A stretch of DNA of 27,640 nucleotides from Chryseosolibacter sp036402075. Lineage in GTDB: Bacteria > Bacteroidota > Bacteroidia > Cytophagales > Cyclobacteriaceae. Below are positions 1-9,035 of the stretch, in pieces (positions within the stretch are counted from its first letter, which is position 1; each line of letters starts with the position of its first letter). Under the pieces are notes generated by a model. The model was not told the DNA's origin. It did not search any database and saw only the letters and a program-made list of their open reading frames with translations. The DNA is taken from the NCBI GenBank assembly GCA_036402075.1, contig DASWTP010000184.1:1-27640 (forward strand), read 5' to 3'. Both the position numbers and the translations under genes were made by a program.

Positions 1-38
1 CTATAAAATTTTTCGAAGAAGTTCAAACCAATAACCAA

Positions 39-959
39 ATGAAAAACTCAATTCTTGGTGTCCTGGCGTTGGCCCTGGTCATCATCGGCTGCGGGAAACC
101 GGACAAGGAACTCGACACGCCAATCTCCGGGTCGATCAAGATCTCCGCTGACGAATCCCTCCGCCCCCTGGTCGAAGCAGAGCTCAGTACATTCGAAGGT
201 ATTTATGTTCGCGCAAACATTGATTGCAGCTATCTCCCCGAGGCTGACGCCATTGACGCACTAATGAAAGACAGCGTACGCCTTGCTGTAGTCACCAGGC
301 GGTTTACCGAGGCTGAGAAAAAATACTTTAAAGACATTAAGATCACCCCCACCGAATTTGATGTAGCATACAGCGGTATTGCTGTCATCCTGAACCGTGA
401 ACAGCGGGACACCATCCTTACCATCGATGAGATCCGCTCGCTTCTGAAAGGCGAAATTACGTCCTGGAACGAATTAGGCAGCAAATCCAAGGATGGCATA
501 GAGATTGTGTTCGATAACCCGAATTCAGGATTAATCAGACACTTGAAAGACTCAGTCGCCTCATTCACAAAATTGCCCTCAAATGTTTACGCTGCAGAAA
601 ACAACACTGCCGTTGTAGATTATGTGGCGAAGACTCCGAACTCAATTGGGTTCATTGGTCTGGAATGGATCAGCGACAAAGACGATTCGTTGTCGAACAG
701 TTTCCTGAATAAAGTAAAAGTGGCTGCGATTGCCGAAGCGAAGGATAGCGCAGCCTATCAGCCCTACCAGGCTTATATCGCGCTCAAGAAATATCCGCTC
801 ACGCGGAGAATTACGGTGCTGAGCCGCGAAGCAAGAGTAGGATTAGGCAGGGGATTTTTGAACTTCTTTGCCAGCGAAAGGGGGCAGAGAATTGTTCTAA
901 AATCGGGACTTGTTCCGAAAACGATGCCGCTACGCATAGTAAACGTGCATCCCGAATAA
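39..959 (+). CDS. PstS-like phosphate/substrate-binding lipoprotein
   Basis: A 306-residue exported lipoprotein. The N-terminus is a short hydrophobic signal ending in a lipobox (VIIGC, Cys18), so it should be anchored in a membrane facing the periplasm. The rest has the layout of PstS-type periplasmic binding proteins: an early segment with ISADESL, then TILTIDEIRSLLKGEITSWNELG around residues 125-147, typical of this family, and a C-terminal GFLNFFASERGQRIV helix. In Bacteroidota such genes commonly follow exbB-exbD-tonB and precede a TPR gene, and a TPR gene follows here after 105 bases. A role linked to TonB-dependent uptake rather than a Pst phosphate ABC importer is therefore plausible (inference; no pstCAB is in view). 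The start is an ATG after an A-rich leader. Family assignment is good; the ligand is unknown. Confidence 0.8.
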   Translation: MKNSILGVLALALVIIGCGKPDKELDTPISGSIKISADESLRPLVEAELSTFEGIYVRANIDCSYLPEADAIDALMKDSVRLAVVTRRFTEAEKKYFKDIKITPTEFDVAYSGIAVILNREQRDTILTIDEIRSLLKGEITSWNELGSKSKDGIEIVFDNPNSGLIRHLKDSVASFTKLPSNVYAAENNTAVVDYVAKTPNSIGFIGLEWISDKDDSLSNSFLNKVKVAAIAEAKDSAAYQPYQAYIALKKYPLTRRITVLSREARVGLGRGFLNFFASERGQRIVLKSGLVPKTMPLRIVNVHPE

Positions 960-1011
960 GTTAGCATGGCGTTTTGAGCCATTCGGCAGAAAAAATTGAA
1001 TAAATATAGAA

Positions 1012-1035
1012 CGGGCATGTTATTTTTAATGCCCG
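1012..1035 (+). other. intercistronic hairpin
   Basis: A perfect 7-bp stem (CGGGCAT pairing with ATGCCCG) with a 10-base T-rich loop lies between the PstS-like and TPR genes. No T-run follows it, so it is not a canonical terminator. It may stabilise mRNA or set the relative expression of the two genes. Confidence 0.4.
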
Positions 1036-1064
1036 ATTGATTGTAAACGTTAAAAACCTAGATT

Positions 1065-2732
1065 ATGAATTCGCAGTTTCAAAGACCTGGAATAAGCCTG
1101 CTTCCAGATTTTCTTGGCAGAATGAAGACAGTAATGGCTCTCATTTTCGCCATGTTGTTTATTGCAGCTACCACCAACGCACAAAACCCGGAAGTCAGAA
1201 AGGCGTTCCGATTAATCGATATTGAGCAACCTTCAAAGGGCCTTGCCGCGCTTGAGCAGCTGGCCAGCGCCACACCCAACTCGTACAACCTGTACTACCT
1301 CGGCCTGGCACAGTTACGCCTTGGACAAAAAGATAAGGCGTTGGCAAACTTTGAGAAAGGTATTGCCGCGAATGAGAAAGACGGTTTGAACTACGCTGGC
1401 AAGGCACATGTGCGTTTGCTGGAGAAAAATCCTACTGATGCAAAAGCAAACATTGACAAGGCGCTCCAGGTATCAAAGTCAAAAGATGTGAACGTGCTGA
1501 AGGCAGTAGCCGAAGCATATCTCACTGATACGAAGTATCTGCTCGATGCGATCAACCTGTTGAACAAGGCTGCCGGCATAAACAATTCAGATCCGGAAGT
1601 TCACATGTTACTGGGTGATGCTGCGTTGATCCAGAATCCGCAGAACGCAGGTCCTGCTGTTACAGCGTATGAGAAGGCAGGTCGTGCTGACACAAAATAT
1701 GCAAAGCCACATTTCAAAGTTGGTAAGCTTTACCAGCGTGCAAAGAATCTGGATGTGGCGATAAGCTCATATGAGAAAGCGCTTCAGATTGATCCTGAGT
1801 ATGCTCCAGCCTATAAGGAACTCGGTCAGATTGCTTACCTAAACAAAGAGTCAGCGAAGGCTGTTCAAAGTTATGAAAAGTACATCAGCCTTACTGAAAA
1901 CCCTGGAGATGCTAAATTCCAGCTTGCGTTTTTTTACTTCATGAACAAGCAGTATGATAAGGCCAATTCTATCTTCCAGGAAGTAACAACAAACCCTAAT
2001 GTTCCAGCTGTAGCGTATAAATTCTATGCTTTGTCGCTTATCCAGCAAGGCAAAGGAGTTGAAGCCGTGAGCATGTTTGAAAAATATTTCCAGAAGGCCA
2101 AACCTGAAGATATTACCGGTGACGACTATGCAGAATACGCCAAAGTTCAGATTGAGGCTAAGACACCTTCAAGCGATTCAATTGCAAATGAATACCTGGC
2201 GAAGGCAATCGCTATGGATACCACGCTGGCCGCAGATGTATATGAACTTCATGCTGAAACACTCTTACGCAGGAAGAAATTCCCAGAGGCAATTGCCGCC
2301 TACAAGCAGTTGATTGACAAACGTCAGACGCCAAAATCAGCAGATTTGTTCGCAATCGGTCGGGCTTACTATATGAATGAGCAGTTCCTTGAGGCTGACA
2401 CTGCATTCACTGAATTAGCAGAGAAGCAGCCAACGATGACAGTGGGATACCTGTGGGCCGGGAGAGCGCGCCAGCATATCGACTCTACAGGTACACAAGG
2501 CCTGGCAAAGCCCATGTATGAGCAGGTTGTTGAAAAGGCCTCTACCAACCCTGATAAATACAAGAAAGATTTGATTGAAGCATGGGACTATCTTGGAACT
2601 TACACGCTTCAGATTGAAAAGAATGTTGTGAAGTCGAAGGAGTACTTCCAAAAGATCCTCGCGATCGATCCTAATTACGAGCGCGCAAAGGACTTCATGA
2701 AGCAGCTCAACGCGCCTGCACCGAAAGGTTAA
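1065..2732 (+). CDS. tetratricopeptide repeat (TPR) protein, exported
   Basis: A 555-residue protein made almost entirely of TPR-like helical hairpins. Clear units include YYLGLAQLRLGQKDKALANFE (about residues 75-96), a run around 215-275 with AISSYEKALQIDPEYAPAYKEL, and a final unit at about 512-548 ending AIDPNYERAKDFM. TPR proteins are scaffolds for protein-protein contacts; no catalytic domain is visible. The start is uncertain. The ATG at 1065 follows a typical A-rich Bacteroidota leader, but an in-frame ATG at 1122 (Met20) would begin a clean signal peptide (MKTVMALIFAMLFIAATTNA, cleavage before Q). Either way the protein is probably periplasmic. It follows the PstS-like gene on the same strand and a strong terminator follows it. 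It probably serves the TonB system expected upstream (inference from family context). Confidence 0.85.
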   Translation: MNSQFQRPGISLLPDFLGRMKTVMALIFAMLFIAATTNAQNPEVRKAFRLIDIEQPSKGLAALEQLASATPNSYNLYYLGLAQLRLGQKDKALANFEKGIAANEKDGLNYAGKAHVRLLEKNPTDAKANIDKALQVSKSKDVNVLKAVAEAYLTDTKYLLDAINLLNKAAGINNSDPEVHMLLGDAALIQNPQNAGPAVTAYEKAGRADTKYAKPHFKVGKLYQRAKNLDVAISSYEKALQIDPEYAPAYKELGQIAYLNKESAKAVQSYEKYISLTENPGDAKFQLAFFYFMNKQYDKANSIFQEVTTNPNVPAVAYKFYALSLIQQGKGVEAVSMFEKYFQKAKPEDITGDDYAEYAKVQIEAKTPSSDSIANEYLAKAIAMDTTLAADVYELHAETLLRRKKFPEAIAAYKQLIDKRQTPKSADLFAIGRAYYMNEQFLEADTAFTELAEKQPTMTVGYLWAGRARQHIDSTGTQGLAKPMYEQVVEKASTNPDKYKKDLIEAWDYLGTYTLQIEKNVVKSKEYFQKILAIDPNYERAKDFMKQLNAPAPKG

Positions 2733-2757
2733 AGATTGAATTTTTTAGATACATGTA

Positions 2758-2789
2758 AGAAGGGACTTCACGGTCCCTTTTTTATTTTT
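2758..2789 (+). terminator. rho-independent terminator after the TPR gene
   Basis: A 7-bp perfect stem (AAGGGAC / GTCCCTT, loop TTCACG) is followed by TTTTTT-A-TTTTT. It begins about 25 bases after the TPR stop codon and should end the PstS-TPR transcript. Confidence 0.85.
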
Positions 2790-2862
2790 ACTGGTTCTAA
2801 CTTCAGGCCAACGCTTTAGAACTCGCATTGGGTTTTCTATCTTGTCGGCAAGACGAACGCCT

Positions 2863-3675
2863 ATGAGCCGCTCCCCCGTAAAACTTTTTGTTCTCGCTGC
2901 TTTAACGCTCTTCACTGTTGCATCCTATGCACAGGAGCAAAAAGGATATCACTTGTTCAAGCCCGCGCCCCGCGACATCATGCGCGAGTTCAGCATCGAC
3001 AGACCTGATGTTACCGAGTCTCCCATCACTGTTGACGCAGGACACTTTCAGTTTGAAGGCGACCTCCTTAAATGGACGAAAGACTCCGGAGGGCGAGCAG
3101 GCCGAACGATTTCTGTGTTCAACGGTCTTTATAAGATGGGGCTTTCACATTCGTGGGATATCCACATCGGGCTTGAGCTGTTTAACATCTACCAAAATGC
3201 CGATGCCGAAAAAGTAGGCGAGGGCTATGGCGCTACCACCATCCGACTGAAACACAACTTTTGGGGCAACGATGGGGAGAAGAAAACAGCATTTGGCATT
3301 ATTCCCTACGCAACATTCACCTCCGGAAATCCTTTCGATTCGGATATGAATTTCGGATTTGGCTTTCCTTTCTCCTATTCGCTGAACGAAGACTACGACC
3401 TCGGGGCGCAGCCGCAGATCGACTTTATCTACAACGGTGTTGACTACGAACTAAGTTATTTCCAAACCGTGGTGATTGGCGGGCCCGTTGCCGGCAACCT
3501 TGATTTCTACCTGGAAGGTCTCGCAGTGTTTCCTAAGGGCGATGCACAGTTTCTGATGGATGGCGGATTGATTTACAATGTTTCTCCGAACGTAAAGGTC
3601 GACCTCGCAACAAATGTCGGACTGAACCAGGCTGCGCCTACAAGGGTTTATTTGGGATTGTCGTTTAGGATATAA
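2863..3675 (+). CDS. outer-membrane transporter-like beta-barrel (phenol-degradation MetA-like family)
   Basis: A 270-residue exported protein with a signal peptide (hydrophobic core VLAALTLFTVASYA, cleavage before Q). Near the mature N-terminus is SIDRPDVTESPITVDAGHFQ, the hallmark opening of the transporter/MetA-like barrel family widespread in Bacteroidota. The rest is alternating amphipathic strands ending in an aromatic-rich strand (LGLSFRI), as in outer-membrane barrels. I use the ATG at 2863; the frame can be extended to a TTG at 2842, but that only adds a charged stretch before the signal peptide. Bases 2733-2862 upstream hold only the terminator. The substrate is unknown. The gene converges on hemL with 89 bases between them and no clear terminator. 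Confidence 0.75.
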   Translation: MSRSPVKLFVLAALTLFTVASYAQEQKGYHLFKPAPRDIMREFSIDRPDVTESPITVDAGHFQFEGDLLKWTKDSGGRAGRTISVFNGLYKMGLSHSWDIHIGLELFNIYQNADAEKVGEGYGATTIRLKHNFWGNDGEKKTAFGIIPYATFTSGNPFDSDMNFGFGFPFSYSLNEDYDLGAQPQIDFIYNGVDYELSYFQTVVIGGPVAGNLDFYLEGLAVFPKGDAQFLMDGGLIYNVSPNVKVDLATNVGLNQAAPTRVYLGLSFRI

Positions 3676-3764
3676 ATTTGACGCTGCGCCCAAACGCGGA
3701 CATGCACGAAGACTTTGCTTTCCGGAACTTCCTCGTGTTCACCGAAGTCTCTGGGTGCTGGCAG

Positions 3765-5057
3765 CTATGAAATTTCCTTCAGCGCAAGACGGTGAGCTGA
3801 AAGTATTTTCTCAACCACGCTCTCGTCAACAGCGTTTGAAATAAACATCGCCTCGTATTGCGATGGCGCGAGGTAAATTCCCTGGTTCAGCATGGATTGG
3901 AAATACCTGGCAAACTTTGCAGTGTCCGAAGTTTTGGCGCCCTCGTAGTCGTTCACCGGCTTGTCGGTAAAGAAAAGCGTGAACATGGAACCGACCTGGT
4001 TAATTGTAAAATTGAATCCTGCCTTCTTGTTTTCAGCTTTCATTCCTTCAACAATCAACGAAGTCATCTTATCGATGTGCGTGTATGTTCCAGGGTTAGC
4101 CTGGAGGTATTTCAACATGGTGATCCCTGCTGCCATTGCCATCGGATTGCCAGACAACGTCCCCGCCTGATAGATTGGCCCGGCCGGAGAAACAGCATCC
4201 ATAATTTCTTTCCTGCCTCCGTAGGCGCCCACCGGCAGACCTCCTCCGATGATCTTACCCATCGTGCTCATGTCTGGTTTAATGTTGTAAAGCTCCTGTG
4301 CTCCACCCTTCGCGAGACGGAAACCTGTCATCACTTCATCGAAGATCAGCACGATGCCGTTATTCGTACACAAGTCGCGAAGCCCTTCAAGGTACCCTTT
4401 AGCAGGAACAACGCAACCCATATTCCCAACCACGGGCTCGAGGATCAACGCGGCAACCTGGTTCGGGTTATTGGCAATCAATGTTTTCACAGCATCTAGA
4501 TTGTTAAACGGGGCGATCAGCGTGTCTTGTGCAGTTCCCTTTGTAACGCCCGGGCTGTCAGGAAATCCGAACGTCAGTGCACCGCTTCCTGCTGCGATAA
4601 GGAACGAATCACCGTGGCCATGGTAACAGCCTTCCATCTTAATGATCTTATCGCGGCCTGTGAATCCTCGCGCCACCCGTATGGCAGACATGGTGGCTTC
4701 CGTTCCCGAGTTCACCATTCTCACCTTCTCGATGTTGGGCATCATCGAGGTGATCAGCTCAGCCATCTCGACTTCGCGCGCAGTGGGTGCACCAAACGAA
4801 GGCGATGAACTCAACGCTTCCTTGATAGCCTCCTCGATCAACGGATGAGCGTGTCCAAGAATCATGGGGCCCCAGGAGTTGATCAGGTCAATGTATTGGT
4901 TGCCATCTTCATCGTACAGGTACGGGCCTTTTGCACGCTTCATAAACAGCGGGTTCCCCCCTACTGCCCGAAATGCCCTCACTGGCGAATTGACTCCTCC
5001 GGGAATAAATTTCTTGGCCTTGTCAAACAGGGCTTTGCTTTTCGAAATGTCACTCAT
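3765..5057 (-). CDS. hemL: glutamate-1-semialdehyde 2,1-aminomutase
   Basis: A cytosolic PLP enzyme of the C5 tetrapyrrole pathway that isomerises glutamate-1-semialdehyde to 5-aminolevulinate. At 430 residues it has the usual length. Visible family signatures are NSPVRAF near the N-terminus, NSGTEATMSAIRVAR (116-130), EGCYHGHGDS (142-151), FDEVMTGFR (239-247) and the PLP-lysine motif STMGKIIGGG with Lys268. The ATG start lies only 4 bases after the stop of the upstream PBP1/TPR gene, so hemL is the last gene of a guaA-PBP-hemL operon and probably depends on its promoter. Nothing abnormal is seen in the sequence. Confidence 0.96.
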   Translation of the reverse strand: MSDISKSKALFDKAKKFIPGGVNSPVRAFRAVGGNPLFMKRAKGPYLYDEDGNQYIDLINSWGPMILGHAHPLIEEAIKEALSSSPSFGAPTAREVEMAELITSMMPNIEKVRMVNSGTEATMSAIRVARGFTGRDKIIKMEGCYHGHGDSFLIAAGSGALTFGFPDSPGVTKGTAQDTLIAPFNNLDAVKTLIANNPNQVAALILEPVVGNMGCVVPAKGYLEGLRDLCTNNGIVLIFDEVMTGFRLAKGGAQELYNIKPDMSTMGKIIGGGLPVGAYGGRKEIMDAVSPAGPIYQAGTLSGNPMAMAAGITMLKYLQANPGTYTHIDKMTSLIVEGMKAENKKAGFNFTINQVGSMFTLFFTDKPVNDYEGAKTSDTAKFARYFQSMLNQGIYLAPSQYEAMFISNAVDESVVEKILSAHRLALKEIS

Positions 5058-5061
5058 GATT

Positions 5062-6777
5062 TTATCGCTTTTCTAAGAGGGTTTGTTCACCCATTTTGAA
5101 AGTTGTGAAGGGCACCAGCTGATTGTCGCGACCGAAGCGATAATCGAAGCCTTCACCCATATATCCCGGAATCACTCCGGCTTTTTGAAGACCTTCCTGG
5201 AAATACACGCCATGCTGTTTCAGTTGGTGTCCTGCAAACATGAGCAGTTCAAAACCAAGTCGTGCCATGTTACTGGCCTGCTTGCCATGCGTAAGAAGAT
5301 ATTTGCGTTCAAACGCTTTCACATCTTTATCGCTCGCCTTTTTATAGTTCGGAGACGTCAGCACGATGGCGAGGGTTTGGTATTTGTCGAACTCTACCAC
5401 ATTATCGTCAAGCCAGTTTTCCGATCCGATGAGAATACTCGAATCGGCACGCGTCTCCTTCGCGCCAACCACTTTTGTGTAGATCAGTGGATCATCTGAT
5501 GCAACAAAAATACTATGAAGGCTATCCTTCTTCAGCGTAAACTCGATGGGATATTTAAATTCATCAAACTCAGTTGCCGTTGTCAGAATCTGGTTGACCT
5601 TAAACGTTTCCTTCGGATTGATCTCGTGCGATGCCAGTATTCTGATCCCTTTCGCCTGGGCCTGTGCGATAAAGCTTGCCGCCAGCGTTGAGTCTTTCTT
5701 AGTGGGTCCCAGGAAAACCATGCAGTCTTTCTTACGCAGGTGATCGGCAAGATAGTCGGCTGACTTTCTTCCAAGCGTCTCAGCTGAAGGCTGGAAAAGG
5801 AAGGCATACGGATTCATGCCAATAAAATCAGTGCTGTTCGAGACCGGGTGAATCATGTTGATTTTGTTGGCCATCGAGAATTCCTGCGCAACTTTGCTTT
5901 CTTCCGGGAACAGCGGGCCGATGATCAGGTCTGTTCGTTTTAATTCCTCAGTCTCGAAGTATTTCTTCAGCTTGTCAACACTGCGCTCGGTATCGTAGGC
6001 GCGAAGGCTGATGTTTATGCCTTGCTTCTGCAATGTATCTGCCGCAAGCTTGGCGCCCTCGTAGAAGTCGAGAACAATTTGTGTACGCTTGCGTCCGGGC
6101 GTTGGCTCGAGCGTTGACACCATGAACGGCAGCATCATGGCAACGGCATATTTTTCCTTGAAGAACGATTTCGGAGCTTCGGGAATGAACTCACCACGAG
6201 GTAATTTGAATTTGCTGATCAATTGTTCGAGTTCCTTCTTTGTTTCTTCATCGGTAACATTTTTTGCCAGCGTATTGGCCAGTTGCCTGGCAACCACCGC
6301 ATCCTTTGGATATTCTTCGTGAAGCATGCGAAGCGTTTCGGCATCAGCTATCGAGGCGACATGGACCGTCTTGAGTGCCTCAACATCTTTTTCGAAATTT
6401 TTATCGCTGATCAGTGCCAGCGTTTTCATCGCCTGGAAATAATCTTTGTTCTCGAACAGAATTTTTCCAAGCCAGAAATTTACTTCTGACATTTTATCCC
6501 ATTGCGGGTGAAGCGTTTTGAGCTGCGTGAGCATGTCTTTCGCCACCGCATTGAAGCGCTGATGATAGGCAGCCAGGGCGTAGTAAAACGATGCGTAGGC
6601 AGAATACTGATTGTTTTTATCGTAAACCGTGAGAGGCTTGAACGTTTCCATGGCCAGCGCATACTTGCCATCGCGGTATAACGCCTTCGCATTTGAATAT
6701 TGCCTGCTGTAATCGATCTGGGCGTTAGCCACCAGGGAAAAGACAACCAGAATGCAAGACAGAAACTTCTTCATCAT
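5062..6777 (-). CDS. exported TPR plus PBP1-fold (type I periplasmic binding) protein
   Basis: A 571-residue protein with a signal peptide (MMKKFLSCILVVFSLVANA, cleavage before Q). Residues of about 22-200 are TPR-like helices (YSNAKALYRDGKYALAMETF and following). From about 215 it has the type I periplasmic-binding-protein fold: VAMMLPF, a VLDFYEGAKLAADTL helix, DLIIGPLFPEESKVA, and later GFELLMFAGHQL. This resembles the amino-acid-ABC substrate-binding-like genes that often sit beside guaA in Bacteroidota, some of which carry LysM instead of TPR. No ABC permease or ATPase is nearby, so uptake is not supported. The order TPR then PBP1 fold recalls E. coli LpoA, an activator of a peptidoglycan synthase; this parallel is inference. 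I prefer ATG at 6777 over the in-frame TTG at 6783. It lies 43 bases after guaA and 4 before hemL. Confidence 0.8.
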   Translation of the reverse strand: MMKKFLSCILVVFSLVANAQIDYSRQYSNAKALYRDGKYALAMETFKPLTVYDKNNQYSAYASFYYALAAYHQRFNAVAKDMLTQLKTLHPQWDKMSEVNFWLGKILFENKDYFQAMKTLALISDKNFEKDVEALKTVHVASIADAETLRMLHEEYPKDAVVARQLANTLAKNVTDEETKKELEQLISKFKLPRGEFIPEAPKSFFKEKYAVAMMLPFMVSTLEPTPGRKRTQIVLDFYEGAKLAADTLQKQGINISLRAYDTERSVDKLKKYFETEELKRTDLIIGPLFPEESKVAQEFSMANKINMIHPVSNSTDFIGMNPYAFLFQPSAETLGRKSADYLADHLRKKDCMVFLGPTKKDSTLAASFIAQAQAKGIRILASHEINPKETFKVNQILTTATEFDEFKYPIEFTLKKDSLHSIFVASDDPLIYTKVVGAKETRADSSILIGSENWLDDNVVEFDKYQTLAIVLTSPNYKKASDKDVKAFERKYLLTHGKQASNMARLGFELLMFAGHQLKQHGVYFQEGLQKAGVIPGYMGEGFDYRFGRDNQLVPFTTFKMGEQTLLEKR

Positions 6778-6820
6778 GTTCAATTTTTGTGCAACGACAA
6801 GATCACAACCGATACAAAAT

Positions 6821-8347
6821 TTATTCCCATTCGATAGTAGCCGGAGGTTTTGAGCTTATATCGTAAACAACGCGATTTACACCTTTTACTTTGTTGATGA
6901 TGTCACTCGACATTTCAGCGAGAAATTCGTAGGGCAGGTGCGCCCAGTCTGCGGTCATGCCATCGGTGCTGGTCACCGCTCTCAGGCTTACCACGCGCTC
7001 GTATGTTCGCTCGTCACCCATCACGCCAACCGATTGCAGCGGGGTCAATATGGCTCCCGCCTGCCATACTTTGTCGTACAGCCCGTGGTTTTTCAAGCCA
7101 TTAATAAAAATGCTGTCTACCTCCTGAAGGATGGCGACTTTTTCAGCCGTGATGTCGCCCAGGATGCGGATACCCAGACCCGGCCCGGGGAATGGATGGC
7201 GTCCAAGGATTGAACTATCAATATTGAGGGTCTTGCCGACAATTCTTACCTCGTCTTTAAATAGGCTGCTGAGTGGCTCAACTACTTTTAGTTTCATTTT
7301 TTCTGGAAGTCCGCCAACGTTGTGGTGTGACTTGATTGTCACCGAAGGACCTTTTACTGAAACTGACTCAATGATGTCTGGATAGATTGTTCCCTGGCCG
7401 AGCCATTTTACATCGGTGATCTTGTGCGATTCCTGGTCGAACACATCGATGAATGTTTTTCCGATCGCTTTGCGTTTCGCCTCGGGATCAGAAAGTCCCT
7501 TGAGTGCTGAATAAAACTGGTCTTTCGCATCAACACCTTTAATGTTCAAACCCATGTGCTTGTAGGAGTCGAGCACCTGGGCGAATTCATTCTTTCGCAA
7601 CAAGCCGTTATCCACGAAGATACAGTGCAGATTCTTGCCAATGGCTTTGTGGATCAGCGTTGCAGCAACGGTGGAGTCAACGCCCCCTGATAATGCCATC
7701 ACCACTTTGTCGTTGGCGAGTTTCTTTTTGAGGTCGGCAATGGTGGATTCAACGAACTGGTCGGGTGTCCAGTCTTGCGCGCATCCGCAAATATGAACGA
7801 CAAAGTTCCGAAGCAAGTTCTTGCCTTCCGTGGTGTGGGTCACTTCCGGGTGGAATTGTATTCCCCATACGTTCTCATCCTTGACCTTAAAGGCAGCGAT
7901 AGCAACGGACGAGGTACTGGCAATCACATCAAAGTTATCGGGAATGGACATGATGGTATCCGCATGCGACATCCAAACCTGTGTATCGAGGGAGATTTCT
8001 TTGAGCAGTGGAGTGTGATGGTCGACAGTTGAAAGTTTTGCGCGTCCGTATTCGCGGGCGGTGGAAGGCATTACCTTCCCTCCATTCTGATGGGCGATGA
8101 GTTGCGCACCATAACAAACGCCAAGCACGGGCAGGTTTTTGAACCCTTTCATGTCCACGTTCGGGGCATTTTGGTCGCGCACAGAACAGGGGCTTCCCGA
8201 AAGTATCACGCCTTTAATCTCGGGCGTGATAGGGGGTATTTTGTTAAACGGGTGAATTTCGCAGTAGACGTTCAATTCCCGAACTCTTCGCGCGATGAGT
8301 TGGGTGTACTGTGAACCAAAATCAAGGATCAGGATCTGTTGAGACAT
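6821..8347 (-). CDS. guaA: GMP synthase (glutamine-hydrolysing)
   Basis: Converts XMP to GMP using ATP and glutamine in the cytosol. The 508-residue length and domain order are standard. The class I glutamine amidotransferase domain comes first, with Cys78 in GVCYGAQ and His166/Glu168 in FHPEVTH. The ATP-pyrophosphatase domain follows, with P-loop SGGVDS at 220-225. The C-terminal dimerisation domain ends in the conserved SSKPPATIEWE. The ATG at 8347 is only 4 bases downstream of a TATCTTTG box, so the mRNA may be leaderless. It is the first gene of an operon with the PBP1/TPR gene and hemL. Confidence 0.98.
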   Translation of the reverse strand: MSQQILILDFGSQYTQLIARRVRELNVYCEIHPFNKIPPITPEIKGVILSGSPCSVRDQNAPNVDMKGFKNLPVLGVCYGAQLIAHQNGGKVMPSTAREYGRAKLSTVDHHTPLLKEISLDTQVWMSHADTIMSIPDNFDVIASTSSVAIAAFKVKDENVWGIQFHPEVTHTTEGKNLLRNFVVHICGCAQDWTPDQFVESTIADLKKKLANDKVVMALSGGVDSTVAATLIHKAIGKNLHCIFVDNGLLRKNEFAQVLDSYKHMGLNIKGVDAKDQFYSALKGLSDPEAKRKAIGKTFIDVFDQESHKITDVKWLGQGTIYPDIIESVSVKGPSVTIKSHHNVGGLPEKMKLKVVEPLSSLFKDEVRIVGKTLNIDSSILGRHPFPGPGLGIRILGDITAEKVAILQEVDSIFINGLKNHGLYDKVWQAGAILTPLQSVGVMGDERTYERVVSLRAVTSTDGMTADWAHLPYEFLAEMSSDIINKVKGVNRVVYDISSKPPATIEWE

Positions 8348-8351
8348 GGTG

Positions 8352-8359
8352 CAAAGATA
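8352..8359 (-). promoter_or_regulatory. Bacteroidota -7 box (TATCTTTG) for guaA
   Basis: Read on the minus strand, TATCTTTG matches the TAnnTTTG -7 consensus exactly, followed by CACC and then the guaA ATG. A good TTG at the expected distance upstream was not found. If used, transcription would start at or within a few bases of the start codon. Confidence 0.5.
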
Positions 8360-8425
8360 ACAGAACCCATGAGCCTGACTTGCCCCGGTCTAAAAAAATA
8401 TACGATTAAGAATCAGGATGTTATA

Positions 8426-9031
8426 TCACAAATTCATGAGCATAAGGCCCAGCTGAAAACCCGCTGTGGAGAAGTTCTTGTAGCCAAACTCCGGACTCTT
8501 ATTGGTCGAGTAATCATAGTGTATGGCCGCCATTGCTCCAAGCGCCCTTCGTGTTCCGAAACGCACCAGAATGCCAGCTTCCGGTCTCACCAAAAAACCG
8601 AAAGCGTTTTCGGCATTTGTATAAATGTTATAATACTGGGTGTACTCGTTATAGTTTGCGCCCAGACCGACACCCGCGTAAGGGAACACGATATCGCCAT
8701 CGCCAACCAGGAAGTTGTACTGTCCGCTTACAACGGCAGAATACGAGTAAACATAATTGAAATAATCGGTTGTGATCGCACCTGAGGCGGACTCAATGGT
8801 GCGGGTTGGTTTGTATTCATTGATTGAGGCAGAGCCGAGGTCGATGCCGGCTGACACACGGTCAGTAATGAACGCCCGATACCCAAGCCTTAACCCTTGC
8901 GCGCTGCCGTTGGACACCCACGCTCTGTTGCTTAACGGAGCATTGTAATCTACGCTCACGTAAAAATATTTTGGCTGTGCTACCACCACCGCACCAACCA
9001 TTAGCAATAGAAATGTCAATAGCGTTTTCAT
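8426..9031 (-). CDS. outer-membrane beta-barrel protein
   Basis: A 201-residue protein with a signal peptide (MKTLLTFLLLMVGAVVVA, cleavage before Q). The mature part is alternating strands with many Tyr, Gly and Asn residues, for example LRLGYRAFITDRVSAGIDLGSA and FPYAGVGLGANYNEY. It closes on a strand (FSTAGFQLGLMLMNL), consistent with a small 8-stranded porin-like barrel. It starts 4 bases after the stop of the DUF4136 lipoprotein gene, so the two are co-transcribed and both predicted to be at the outer membrane. No specific substrate can be inferred. The 78 bases between its stop and guaA show no convincing terminator. Confidence 0.75.
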   Translation of the reverse strand: MKTLLTFLLLMVGAVVVAQPKYFYVSVDYNAPLSNRAWVSNGSAQGLRLGYRAFITDRVSAGIDLGSASINEYKPTRTIESASGAITTDYFNYVYSYSAVVSGQYNFLVGDGDIVFPYAGVGLGANYNEYTQYYNIYTNAENAFGFLVRPEAGILVRFGTRRALGAMAAIHYDYSTNKSPEFGYKNFSTAGFQLGLMLMNL

Positions 9032-9035
9032 ATGA

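Noticed and set aside
3858..4499. 213-codon open frame antisense to hemL
   Set aside because: Shadow frame; hemL is unambiguous.
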